Source: Kitasatospora terrestris
GTDB taxonomy: Bacteria; Actinomycetota; Actinomycetes; Streptomycetales; Streptomycetaceae
DNA length: 64,000 nt
Direction of reading: 5' to 3'
NCBI RefSeq assembly: GCF_039542905.1
Contig: NZ_BAABIS010000001.1
Span: 1,426,001 to 1,490,000 of the forward strand
Shown here: piece after piece, positions 34,540 to 42,608 of the stretch
Numbering within the stretch: the stretch's first letter is position 1
Layout: the number at the start of each line of letters is the position of its first letter
Notes under the pieces: generated by a model
Databases searched by the model: none
Seen by the model: the letters and a program-made list of their open reading frames with translations, nothing else
What the model was told of the DNA's origin: nothing
Made by a program: the position numbers and the translations under genes

Positions 34540-35612
34540 TTGAACCCCCGCTTCACACTGGACAGGTAGGCGCCGCCACGCAGGACCCGCTTGCAGCGCG
34601 GGCAGTACTCGGCCCACTCGTCGAAGCCGAGCTTCAGGTCCCGCATCGTGCCGCGCAGGTTCTCCACGTACGCCACCGTGTCCACCGGCTGGCCGCACCG
34701 CTTGCAGGCGAACACCTCGCCCGTCGGGTCGTCCTTCTTCCGCGAGGTGTACTTGAACAGCTGCATCCCGACCGCGGCCGGGCGCTGCACGATGTGGAAG
34801 AACTTGCCGAACGGCAGGTAGACCAGCGTCAGCACGACCGACGCCATGTGCAGGATCGACAGGAACTCGTAGCCCCCGCCGTGCAGGTAGATCTCCGAGA
34901 AGGTCAGCAGCAGGCCGGTCACCGAGATGGTCAGCAGCGCGAGCAGCGGGACGAAGTCGTAGCCGAAGCGCTGCCCGGTCATGGCCTCCCGGTCGCGCAT
35001 CCGCCGCCACAGGAAGTAGCCGGCGCCGCCGATCACCATCACCGCGGCCAGGTCCAGCCCGTGGTACAGCACCCAGCCGAAGAACGACTCGGAGTCGAAG
35101 CCGAACAGCTTGACGCCCCACAGCCGCATCTCGTACCCGGGCCCGGTGGCGCTGTCGGCGGTGAAGGTGAACCAGCCCCAGGTCAGCGGGAAGGTGATCG
35201 CGGCGGCCAGCAGGCAGCCCCAGAAGATCAGCTGGTGAGCGGCCCAGCGGGCGTGCGAGCGGGCGCCCAGGAACTTCTGGAAGCCGAGGTACGTGGCGAT
35301 CATCTTCGGCAGCGCGGTCGGCGAGTGCTTCAGGTTCTCCCAGGACAGCGCCGCCCGCCAGCCCTCCTTGAACAGCCGCCGGGCCGCCGGCGCCGACACC
35401 CAGACGGTGTAGCGGTAGACCACGCCGAAGGTCAGGAAGACGGTGGCGACCGCGTACGGGACGAGCGCGGAGTCGAAGTCGCGCAAGCCCCTGCTGCCCA
35501 GCACGATGGCCACCAGGAGCAGCACGCTCGCCCCGGTGGCCACCACGGACGCCCGAACAGCCGTCGAACGGCCGCCTCCACTTGACGGTGTGTCTGGCGG
35601 TGTGTCTGGCAC
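34536..35612 (-). CDS. NarI/DsrM-like membrane subunit with zinc-ribbon-like tail
   Basis: A 358-residue membrane protein, first gene of the redox operon. Six or so hydrophobic helices include LLLVAIVLGSRGLRDF, LIFWGCLLAAAITFPLTWGW and LALLTISVTGLLLTFSEIYLHG, then ILHMASVVLTLVYLPFGKFFH. The His-rich helices resemble NarI, HdrE and DsrM, which hold b-type haem and exchange electrons with quinones. The soluble tail has two Cys pairs, FACKRCGQPVDT and YCPRCKRVLRGG, which could form a zinc ribbon or bind a metal cluster; NarI lacks this. The GTG at 35612 has GGAGAGGG upstream. A 16-bp palindrome and a -10 box TAGCGT precede it. Confidence 0.85.
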   Translation of the reverse strand: MPDTPPDTPSSGGGRSTAVRASVVATGASVLLLVAIVLGSRGLRDFDSALVPYAVATVFLTFGVVYRYTVWVSAPAARRLFKEGWRAALSWENLKHSPTALPKMIATYLGFQKFLGARSHARWAAHQLIFWGCLLAAAITFPLTWGWFTFTADSATGPGYEMRLWGVKLFGFDSESFFGWVLYHGLDLAAVMVIGGAGYFLWRRMRDREAMTGQRFGYDFVPLLALLTISVTGLLLTFSEIYLHGGGYEFLSILHMASVVLTLVYLPFGKFFHIVQRPAAVGMQLFKYTSRKKDDPTGEVFACKRCGQPVDTVAYVENLRGTMRDLKLGFDEWAEYCPRCKRVLRGGAYLSSVKRGFK

Positions 35613-35623
35613 CTGCCCTCTCC

Positions 35624-35648
35624 GATCAGTCGACTGATCCGCACGCTA
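35624..35648 (-). promoter_or_regulatory. Perfect 16-bp palindrome and promoter of the redox operon
   Basis: GATCAGTCGACTGATC (35624-35639) is a perfect palindrome. On the minus strand a -10 box TAGCGT (35648-35643) lies just upstream, placing the start of transcription within the palindrome, which abuts the ribosome-binding site. This position suits repression. The regulator is not encoded next to it. Confidence 0.5.
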
Positions 35649-35774
35649 GTGACGGTGCGTGTACGCTGCGCGCGGGGTGATCCGATCGGGTGGCCGCGGC
35701 TCTCCCACCTGCGAACCGACCGCCCGGCCCCGGCGTCCCTGTGAGCAGACGATCCGAGGTCACGGGGGGAATTC

Positions 35775-36236
35775 ATGAGATCGACCGTTCCGATCGCGGT
35801 GGTGGGCGCCGCGCTGGTGTTCGCGACACTGACCGGCTGCTCGGGCGAGTCCAAGCGGTGCAGCCGGCAGAGCGACGGAGGGACGGGGCTGACCCTCGCC
35901 GCCGTCGGCAGCGGATACGCCGGCAAGACCACCGGCGGCAGCGGCGGCCGGAGCAGCACGAGCGGGGGCAGTACCGGCAGCAGGAGCACGACCACTGGAG
36001 GCAGCGGCACCAAGACCACCACCGGCGGCAGCACGGGCACCTCGGGTACGACCGGCACCAGCGGCACGACCGGCACGAGCAGCGGCGGCATCACCGGCGG
36101 GTCCTCGACCGGAGGAGTGTCCGGCGGTCTGCCGTCGAACCAGGCGTCCCAAGCTCCCGGCGGCTCCTCCAGCTACCGGCCGACGAGCGTGCCGTCCACA
36201 CCGGGCGCCGCGCGGACCACCCGCAGCTGCCGCTGA
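35775..36236 (+). CDS. Lipoprotein with Gly/Ser/Thr low-complexity body
   Basis: A 153-residue surface lipoprotein. The signal peptide ends in a lipobox, VFATLTGC, with the lipidated Cys near residue 22. After a short charged part, residues about 50-125 are an irregular array of Gly, Ser and Thr, with units such as TTGGS and GTTGTS, and no globular fold is expected. Such tails can span peptidoglycan or carry O-glycans. The ATG at 35775 follows GGGGGGAATTC. It is divergent from the redox operon, and a -10 box TACGCT lies at 35662-35667. The repeats are imperfect and vary in length, suggesting slippage-prone DNA. Confidence 0.8.
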   Translation: MRSTVPIAVVGAALVFATLTGCSGESKRCSRQSDGGTGLTLAAVGSGYAGKTTGGSGGRSSTSGGSTGSRSTTTGGSGTKTTTGGSTGTSGTTGTSGTTGTSSGGITGGSSTGGVSGGLPSNQASQAPGGSSSYRPTSVPSTPGAARTTRSCR

Positions 36237-36462
36237 GTCGCAGTCAGCCGGGCCCCGGAAGCAACGGGGGTGCTCCCGGGGCCCGGCCGGTGGGAGGCCA
36301 GCAGCGCCGGGGGCAAGGCGCGGCTGCTCTGCACGGCGGCCCGGAGCACCGTGGTGAGGCCGCCGTGCCGGGAATGCTAGACCCCACCCACCCACTGCGG
36401 ATAGACCTGTGACCTGCGGTTTTTCGGCCGCGAACATGCCAGGTCCGCGAACCGGCCGCGCC

Positions 36463-36918
36463 TCACAGAGCGAAGGGCCGGTACCCGAGTGCCTCCGCGA
36501 CGATCAGTTCCGCCGAGGCGCCCCGCAACCCGGCCGGCGGATGGAAGATCAGACCCCCGCCCCGGGGATGCACCACGTTGGCTCCGAGCAGCCGGAGGTA
36601 GTAGTCCGTCTCCGGGTCGCCGTCGAGGATCCTGCGAACGATCTCGACGAGCTCGTCCGTGCTGATGTCCGCGACCCTCGGCCACGCCGGCCGGGCAACC
36701 TCCAGGGCGAACGCGGCGAGGTCCCGGCTGCCCTCGTACTCGACGAAGTCGAGAGCCGAGCAGTCATGACCCGTCCGCGCGTTGAAGGCCCGGATCTCCT
36801 GATCGGCGCCGGCGTCCCGGAGGCGGACCAGGTCGGCGATCCTGAGGATGTCGCCGCAGACCTCGTCCAGCCTCGCCCGGCTCACCAGCGGGGGCATCAG
36901 CTCTGCTCTCAGATCCAC
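36463..36918 (-). CDS. Hypothetical protein
   Basis: A 151-residue cytoplasmic protein from a GTG at 36918. It is helical in its first 100 residues, with an acidic stretch (DISTDELVEIVRRILDGDPE) and then the segment YYLRLLGANVVHPRGGGLIFHP. It ends SAELIVAEALGYRPFAL. Codon use is normal for the region, supporting a real gene. The size and acidic helices recall small immunity-type proteins, but no toxin gene is next to it, so this is only a thought. It is on the same strand as the tandem membrane proteins upstream, about 95 bp after them. Confidence 0.65.
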   Translation of the reverse strand: MDLRAELMPPLVSRARLDEVCGDILRIADLVRLRDAGADQEIRAFNARTGHDCSALDFVEYEGSRDLAAFALEVARPAWPRVADISTDELVEIVRRILDGDPETDYYLRLLGANVVHPRGGGLIFHPPAGLRGASAELIVAEALGYRPFAL

Positions 36919-37014
36919 GTCCGGATTATGGCTCGGGGCTGCGACAGCCGGCTCACGCGGTGAGGTGGCCGAAGACGGCGGCCAGGGGGACCGGCTGGTC
37001 GTGGCGGACGGTCA

Positions 37015-38511
37015 TCATGCCGTGCCTGAGTCCGCGGTCGGCCCGGCGGGGCTTGGGCGTGGCACGGTGTTGGTCATCCACGGGTTCATGACGGCGACCA
37101 TGCCGGCCCCGCCGCCGAACAGCGTGCCGGCCGCCGCGACGTACATCGCGGCCGTGGACGCCAGCGACCAGGCGCTCGGGCCGCCGCCCAGCGACTGGAG
37201 CGTGTACAGCGGCAGGACGGCGAAACCGGCGAGCGTCGCGATCACGACCAACGGGACCTGCGACGGGAGCCGGCCGAGCTCCTCGCGCTCGCGGGGCCAC
37301 AGCTGCAGGATCGTGGGGAACACCAGGACTGCGAGGACGGCCGCCGGCACCCAGCCGGGCATGGACCACACCGCGTCGAGGCCGCAGAGCCGGGCGGTCA
37401 GGAACACCGCACCGAGGGCGGCCGCCTGGCGGAGCGCCAGCAGCAGGGCGAGCGGCAGACGCCTGCGCGCGGGCGCGGTGCGCACCATGCGGACGGACAG
37501 GCCGGCGAAGAGCACCGACCACATGACCGCGGCGGCGACCGGCAGGGCGCGTCCGGGTGTCCACTCCCACTGCTCCGGCGGGACCTCCGGCTGGCGCCGT
37601 TCGGTCCAGAGCCCGTCCGCCGCCATGACCGCCAGTCCGGACCAGTGGTAGTTCACGATCACGGCGTGGCCGCCGCCCGGCAGGCCCACGACCACCAGCT
37701 CTCCGGAAGCGTCCGCCGTGTCCGGCCCGTGGTCCCCGAGCCGCTCAGGGGTGAAGGCCGGCGTCCAGGTGTGCCCGCCGTCCTGGCTGGTCTCCACCGG
37801 GGAACGGGTGGAGGCCAGCCGGTAGCAGCGCAGCGGCTGGTCGGGCGCGCAGCGTCCTTGCGCCGCCGACGGTCCGCCGTCGCCGGGCAGGCGGTCGGCC
37901 ACGGTCGGCTTCACGACGGTCCAGGTGTGTCCGCCGTCCGCGCTGGTCCACAGGGCCTGGGAGGTCTGCAGCATCGGCCGGCCGTCGTCGCTCCACAGCA
38001 TCAGCCCGGGGTCGGTCGCCGAGGTCGCCACCATCGCCGCCACCGCACCGGGGACGGCGATCAGCGCGAGCGCCTGCCAGCCGCGCCACGGCCGCAGGCT
38101 TGCCCGCCACAGCCACCAGGCCGCGAGGAGCGCGGGCAGCACCACCAGGTCGGTCGGGTCTCCCTTGATCCGGCTCGGGACACCGCTCAACGACCAGATC
38201 CGCGAGGTGATTTCGCCGCCCGCCGGGCCGGACTTGGCCAGCGCGAAGGCGACCGCCGTCCCACCGATGCCGACCACCGCGGGCCAGTTGCCGCGCAGCC
38301 GCAGCACCGGCGTCAGCAGCAGCGCCAGCACCGGCGGCGCCACCAGCATCCACGCCACATCGCTCAGCTTGCCGGTCACCGCCCCCGGCCACGCCCGCTT
38401 CCCCACATGGTCGTTGAGCGCCAGCACCAGCACAGCCGCAACCGTGCCCGGATTCCCCACCCACCGCAGGGCAGCCCCCACCGCGACGGCCCGCTCCCCC
38501 TCGTTCCGCAT
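37015..38511 (-). CDS. Membrane protein with embedded BNR-like domain, copy 1
   Basis: A 498-residue membrane protein. Four N-terminal helices span about 1-170, with VLALNDHVGKRAWPGAVTGK and LSDVAWMLVAPPVLALLL. An extracytoplasmic domain spans about 170-300, with BNR-like Asp-box strands SADGGHTWTVVKP and SQDGGHTWTPAFTP. Five C-terminal helices follow. The N-terminal TGKLSDVAW pattern occurs in uncharacterised actinobacterial membrane proteins. The Asp-boxes suggest a small beta-propeller fragment, too few for a full sialidase. It is the second gene of a tandem pair with copy 2, 60 bp apart. Its start codon lies in the loop of an 8-bp inverted repeat. Confidence 0.8.
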   Translation of the reverse strand: MRNEGERAVAVGAALRWVGNPGTVAAVLVLALNDHVGKRAWPGAVTGKLSDVAWMLVAPPVLALLLTPVLRLRGNWPAVVGIGGTAVAFALAKSGPAGGEITSRIWSLSGVPSRIKGDPTDLVVLPALLAAWWLWRASLRPWRGWQALALIAVPGAVAAMVATSATDPGLMLWSDDGRPMLQTSQALWTSADGGHTWTVVKPTVADRLPGDGGPSAAQGRCAPDQPLRCYRLASTRSPVETSQDGGHTWTPAFTPERLGDHGPDTADASGELVVVGLPGGGHAVIVNYHWSGLAVMAADGLWTERRQPEVPPEQWEWTPGRALPVAAAVMWSVLFAGLSVRMVRTAPARRRLPLALLLALRQAAALGAVFLTARLCGLDAVWSMPGWVPAAVLAVLVFPTILQLWPREREELGRLPSQVPLVVIATLAGFAVLPLYTLQSLGGGPSAWSLASTAAMYVAAAGTLFGGGAGMVAVMNPWMTNTVPRPSPAGPTADSGTA

Positions 38512-38520
38512 GGGAACGAG
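38500..38520 (-). promoter_or_regulatory. Inverted repeat enclosing the start codon of copy 1
   Basis: CTCGTTCC (38500-38507) and GGAACGAG (38513-38520) form perfect 8-bp arms around 5 bases containing the ATG. The other paralogue has a decayed version at the same place (near 40050-40066). No Shine-Dalgarno sequence precedes either start. Confidence 0.4.
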
Positions 38521-38571
38521 TCTGGCGGACCACGGTCGCGACCGGAAGACGCCGGTGTCCCGGACGATCCG

Positions 38572-40059
38572 TCAGTGTCGGTCCAGGGCCGGTCGGCGCT
38601 GGTTCCAACCCACCAGCGCAGCAAGCACCGAGCCGACCACGGCCACGTACAGTGCGAGCCAGGAGATCCTCGACCACTCGGTGGAGGTGAAGATCGACCA
38701 CCAGAGGTACGGGACCATCGCCGCGCAGCCGGTCAGCACGGCGAGACCGGGGACGAGCGCCCCCGGGCGTCCGGCGCTCTCCCGCAAGCCGGGCGGGAGC
38801 AGGGTCGCCAGCGGGAGCACGAGCAGCGACACGAACCCGGCGGCCAGCCAACCCGACACGACCCAGCCGGTCCCTGCGCCGCAGAGCCAGGCTGCGAAAA
38901 GAACCCAGTCCAGAACGACCACCTGACGGATCGCCAGGCCGAGCGCGAAGTTCCGCCGCCGCACGGCGGGGACGTACGGAAGGGTACGGGCCCCCAGGCC
39001 GGCGAAGGCCGTGGCCCAGCCGACCGCCAGCGCGACCGGCAGTCCCAGGAGGAACGGCCGTACGCCCGTGTCCACTGCGGGTCTCGCGGGAGGTGTCGGC
39101 ATGGCCACCGTCGTCCACCGGCCGTCGGCCGTCCGGACCACCAGGTCGTGCTGCCCGAGGTGGACGATCACTCCGTGCCCACCGCCCGGCAGAGCCACCA
39201 CCACCAGTTGACCGGGGAAGTAACCGGCCCCGGTTGCGGGCGCCGCGGAGCCGGGAGTCAGGGACGGCGAGGGCGACGGCACCGGGACCCAGGACGGGGT
39301 GAAGGCCGGCTGCCAGGTGCTGCGGCCGTCCTGGCTGACCTCCACCGGCGCGGCCAAGTCCCGCACGCGGTAACAGATCAGCGGCTCCGCGGGTACGCAG
39401 CGGCCGTCCTTCGTCGTGAAGCCGGGGTCGGAGACGTCCGGCGCCCCGGTGTGCCCGGTCTCCGGCGTCCAGGTCAGACCGCCGTCCGGGCTGGTCCACT
39501 CGTAGCTGTTGACGTGCAGCACCGGTCGGCCGTTCGCCGTCTGCAGCCCGGACATCTCCTGGGCGGGCGTGGTCGCCACCATCGCGACCACCGCTGCCGG
39601 GACGGCGATCAGCGCGAGCGCCTGCCAGCCGCGCCAGGGGCGTCGGCTCGCCCGCCAGAGCAGCCAGGCGAGGGCGAGCGCCGGCAGGGCCAGGAGGTCG
39701 GTCGGGTCGCCGGTGGTCCGGCTGGGTACGCCGGTCAGGGACCAGGCCTGTGACGCGAGGTCGGCCCCGGCGGTGCTCGTCTTCGCCAGCGCGAACGTCA
39801 CGGCTGTGGCGCCGATGCCGACCGCGGCGGGCCAGTTGCCGCGCAGCCGCAGCAGCGGCGTCAGCAGCAGGGCCACCACCGGCGGCGCCACCAGCATCCA
39901 CGCCACGTCGCTCAGCTTGCCGGTCACCGCCCCCGGCCACGCCCGCTTCCCGACGTGGTCGTTGAGCGCCAGCACCAGCACGGCCGCGACCGTGCCCGGA
40001 TTCCCCACCCACCGCAGGGCAGCGCCTACGGCGACAGCCCGTCCCCCCTCGTTCTGCAT
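38572..40059 (-). CDS. Membrane protein with embedded BNR-like domain, copy 2
   Basis: A 495-residue paralogue of the gene just downstream. The first 170 residues are nearly the same in both (RAVAVGAALRWVGNPGTVAA and the following helix are identical). The extracytoplasmic domain has diverged (TSPDGGLTWTPETGHTG and SQDGRSTWQPAFTPSW) and the C-terminal helices are only loosely similar. That pattern indicates a tandem duplication followed by relaxed or selected change in the outer domain, or later gene conversion at the 5' end. It appears to be leaderless: CAGAAT lies 7 nt before the ATG on the minus strand, without a ribosome-binding site. Confidence 0.8.
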   Translation of the reverse strand: MQNEGGRAVAVGAALRWVGNPGTVAAVLVLALNDHVGKRAWPGAVTGKLSDVAWMLVAPPVVALLLTPLLRLRGNWPAAVGIGATAVTFALAKTSTAGADLASQAWSLTGVPSRTTGDPTDLLALPALALAWLLWRASRRPWRGWQALALIAVPAAVVAMVATTPAQEMSGLQTANGRPVLHVNSYEWTSPDGGLTWTPETGHTGAPDVSDPGFTTKDGRCVPAEPLICYRVRDLAAPVEVSQDGRSTWQPAFTPSWVPVPSPSPSLTPGSAAPATGAGYFPGQLVVVALPGGGHGVIVHLGQHDLVVRTADGRWTTVAMPTPPARPAVDTGVRPFLLGLPVALAVGWATAFAGLGARTLPYVPAVRRRNFALGLAIRQVVVLDWVLFAAWLCGAGTGWVVSGWLAAGFVSLLVLPLATLLPPGLRESAGRPGALVPGLAVLTGCAAMVPYLWWSIFTSTEWSRISWLALYVAVVGSVLAALVGWNQRRPALDRH

Positions 40060-40155
40060 GGGAACGATTCTGGTGGCCGACGATCACGGTCGGGCCACGC
40101 GGGAATCTCGGTGTCCTACCCGTCCCCTCGCCGCACCGTGCTCGTTGATGGGGGC

Positions 40156-40338
40156 ATGAAGCTGCTTCCCGCCGCCCTCGCCGCGGCCGCCCTCGCCCTG
40201 GTCCTCTCCTCGCCCGCGGTAGCGGAGCCACAGGTCAACCAGGGTTACAGCATCCCGGTCGGCGCGATCACCGACCTCGGTGCACTGCCGGTGCTCGCAG
40301 GCCTCGGCTACGACCTCAGCGGCCTGCTCGGCAGCTGA
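40156..40338 (+). CDS. Small secreted peptide
   Basis: A 60-residue precursor. Residues 1-23 are a Sec signal peptide (LLPAALAAAALALVLSSPAVA). The mature part is about 37 residues, starting EPQVNQGYSIPVGAITDLGA, with no Cys and an overall hydrophobic, Gly/Leu-rich character (GLGYDLSGLLGS at the end). The ATG at 40156 has GATGGGGG just before it. The size and composition loosely recall secreted actinobacterial surface peptides, but chaplin or lantibiotic features are absent. It lies between a membrane protein gene and an MMPL exporter gene with about 140 bp to the latter. Confidence 0.65.
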   Translation: MKLLPAALAAAALALVLSSPAVAEPQVNQGYSIPVGAITDLGALPVLAGLGYDLSGLLGS

Positions 40339-40481
40339 ACCGGGCGTGCGGGAACAGGCGCACCGGAACACCCGTACAGCCGCCTCGAACTGACGGCGTC
40401 CGGATGCGGTGGGATCCTGGGAGGCGGGTTTGTCCGGGCGGGCGCGGCCCGCCGGACCCGGCACACCGAGGGACGCACACC

Positions 40482-42590
40482 ATGAGTCCGACCAGGCGGT
40501 TGGCGGCGCTGCCGTGCGGGCGGCGCAGCAAGTGGGTGGTGCTCGCGCTGTGGCTGCTGCTGATCCTGGTGGCGGGTCCACTCGCGGGAAAGCTGAACGA
40601 CGCCGAGGACAACGAGGCGTCCAGCTGGCTGCCCGGCAACGCCGAGTCGACGCAGGTGCTGGTCGAACAGCGTTCCTTCCAGCCGGTGGACACCGCGCAG
40701 GCGGTGGTGGTGTACCAGCGGGACAGCGGCATCACGGTCGAGGACCACGCCAAGGCCGTGCAGGACGCCGCCGCGTTCGCCGGCGCCCCGCACGTGGTCG
40801 GCCCGGTGGTCGGCCCGGTGCAGTCCGAGGACGGCAAGGCGATGCAGACCGTCGTGCCCGTCGAGCTGGGGTCGACCGGCTGGAACAACCTCCGCCCGGC
40901 CGTGGACAGCATGCGCGCCACCGCCACCGCCGGCGACGTCCCCGGTCTGACCACGCACGTCACCGGCCCGGCGGGCGTCGGCGCCGACGAGTCGGAGGCC
41001 TTCGCGGGCATCGACTCGACGCTGCTGTTCGCGACCGTCGCGGTGGTGGTGGTCCTGCTGCTGCTGACCTACCGCAGCCCGGTGCTGTGGCTGCTGCCGC
41101 TCGGCGCGGCGGGCGTCGCGCTGATCGTCTCCGAGGCGCTGATCTACCTGTTCGCCGAGCACGCCGGGCTCACCGTCAACGCGCAGAGCGCCGGCATCCT
41201 GATCGTCCTGGTGCTCGGCGCGGGCACCGACTACGCCCTGCTGATCACCGCCCGTTACCGCGAGGAGCTGCGGCGTCACGAGGACCGGCACGAGGCGATG
41301 GCGCTGGCCCTGCACCGGGCCGGGCCGGCGATCCTCGCCAGTTCGGCGACCGTCGTCGCCTCGATGCTCTGCCTGACCGTCGCCGAGATGAACTCCACCA
41401 GCGGCCTCGGACCGGTCTGCGCGATCGGCGTGCTGGTCGCGCTCGTCGCCATGCTGACGCTGCTGCCGGCCCTGCTGGTGGCCGTCGGCCGGTGGGTGTT
41501 CTGGCCGGTCAAGCCCGACTACGGGACGGCGGAACCCACCCGGACGGGCCGCTGGGCGCACATCGGCGGCTGGATCGCCCGCCGCCCGCGCCGGGTCTGG
41601 ACGGGCACAGCGCTCGCGCTGGCCGTCTGCACGCTCGGCCTGATCTCGCTCAACGCCACCGGACTGACCACCGCCGGCACCTTCACCGGCAAGCCGGACT
41701 CGGTGGCCGGCCAGCAGGTGCTCGCCGCGCACTTCCCCGGCGGCACCGGCGCGCCGCTGTCGGTGGTCAGCGCCGCCGGACAGGTCGCCGAGGTGCGGCA
41801 GGCGGTCGGCGCCACGGAAGGGATCTCCGCGACCAGTCCGCCGGTGGAGAAGTCCGGCCAGGCGTTCTTCCAGGCCACCATGACCGATCCGCCCGACAGC
41901 GACCAGGCCAAGGCCACCGTCGACCGGGTCCGCGATGCCGCGCACGCCGTCCCCGGGGCCGACGCCAAGGTGGGCGGCAGCACCGCCGTCGTCCTGGACG
42001 CCGGCCGGGCCGCCGCGCACGACAACCGCGTGATCATCCCGCTGGTCCTGGTCGTGGTCACGCTGATCCTCGCCGCGCTGCTGCGCGCGGTCGTGGCGCC
42101 GCTGGTGCTGATCGCCACCGTGGTGCTCTCGTACGCGGCGGCGCTCGGCATCAGCGCGTTCTTCTTCGAGCACGTCTTCCACTTCAGCGGGGAGGACCAG
42201 GCGTTCCCGCTGTTCGTCTTCGTGTTCCTGGTGGCGCTCGGCATCGACTACAACATCTTCCTGATGACCCGCATCCGCGAGGAGGCCGGACACCACGGCA
42301 CCCGGCGCGGCGCGGTGATCGGCCTGGCGGCGACCGGCGGCGTGATCACCTCCGCCGGGCTGATCCTGGCCAGCACCTTCGCCGTGCTCGGCACGCTGCC
42401 GATCGTCGGGTTCGCCGAGATCGGCTTCGCCGTCGCGCTGGGCGTGCTGATCGACGCGCTGGTGGTGCGCTCGATCCTGGTCACCGCGCTGACCGTCGAC
42501 ATCGGGCGGTGGATGTGGTGGCCCAGCCCGCTCTCCCACCCGCCACCGTCCGCGCCGGAGCCCGCACCCGCGCCCGCCGAGCAGGAGTGA
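40482..42590 (+). CDS. MMPL-family (RND) transporter
   Basis: A 702-residue inner-membrane RND transporter of the MmpL type, with two repeats of one helix, an external loop domain and five helices. Repeat 1 begins KWVVLALWLLLILVAGPLAG and includes LVLGAGTDYALLITARYREEL, whose Asp-Tyr pair is the proton relay. Repeat 2 has the equivalent FLVALGIDYNIFLMTRIREE. Both pairs are intact, so it should be an active proton-driven exporter of lipids or small hydrophobic compounds. The ATG at 40482 follows GAGGGACGC. There is no adjacent regulator or substrate gene, and it converges on the kinase gene. Confidence 0.92.
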   Translation: MSPTRRLAALPCGRRSKWVVLALWLLLILVAGPLAGKLNDAEDNEASSWLPGNAESTQVLVEQRSFQPVDTAQAVVVYQRDSGITVEDHAKAVQDAAAFAGAPHVVGPVVGPVQSEDGKAMQTVVPVELGSTGWNNLRPAVDSMRATATAGDVPGLTTHVTGPAGVGADESEAFAGIDSTLLFATVAVVVVLLLLTYRSPVLWLLPLGAAGVALIVSEALIYLFAEHAGLTVNAQSAGILIVLVLGAGTDYALLITARYREELRRHEDRHEAMALALHRAGPAILASSATVVASMLCLTVAEMNSTSGLGPVCAIGVLVALVAMLTLLPALLVAVGRWVFWPVKPDYGTAEPTRTGRWAHIGGWIARRPRRVWTGTALALAVCTLGLISLNATGLTTAGTFTGKPDSVAGQQVLAAHFPGGTGAPLSVVSAAGQVAEVRQAVGATEGISATSPPVEKSGQAFFQATMTDPPDSDQAKATVDRVRDAAHAVPGADAKVGGSTAVVLDAGRAAAHDNRVIIPLVLVVVTLILAALLRAVVAPLVLIATVVLSYAAALGISAFFFEHVFHFSGEDQAFPLFVFVFLVALGIDYNIFLMTRIREEAGHHGTRRGAVIGLAATGGVITSAGLILASTFAVLGTLPIVGFAEIGFAVALGVLIDALVVRSILVTALTVDIGRWMWWPSPLSHPPPSAPEPAPAPAEQE

Positions 42591-42608
42591 CCGGCGGGGC
42601 GGCGGGGG

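Noticed and set aside
35950..36120. Short repeats resembling a CRISPR array
   Set aside because: They are irregular Gly/Ser/Thr codon repeats inside a lipoprotein gene, without spacers of constant length.
36463..36918. Immunity protein of a polymorphic toxin system
   Set aside because: Size and acidity fit, but no toxin or secretion gene is adjacent and no family was recognised.
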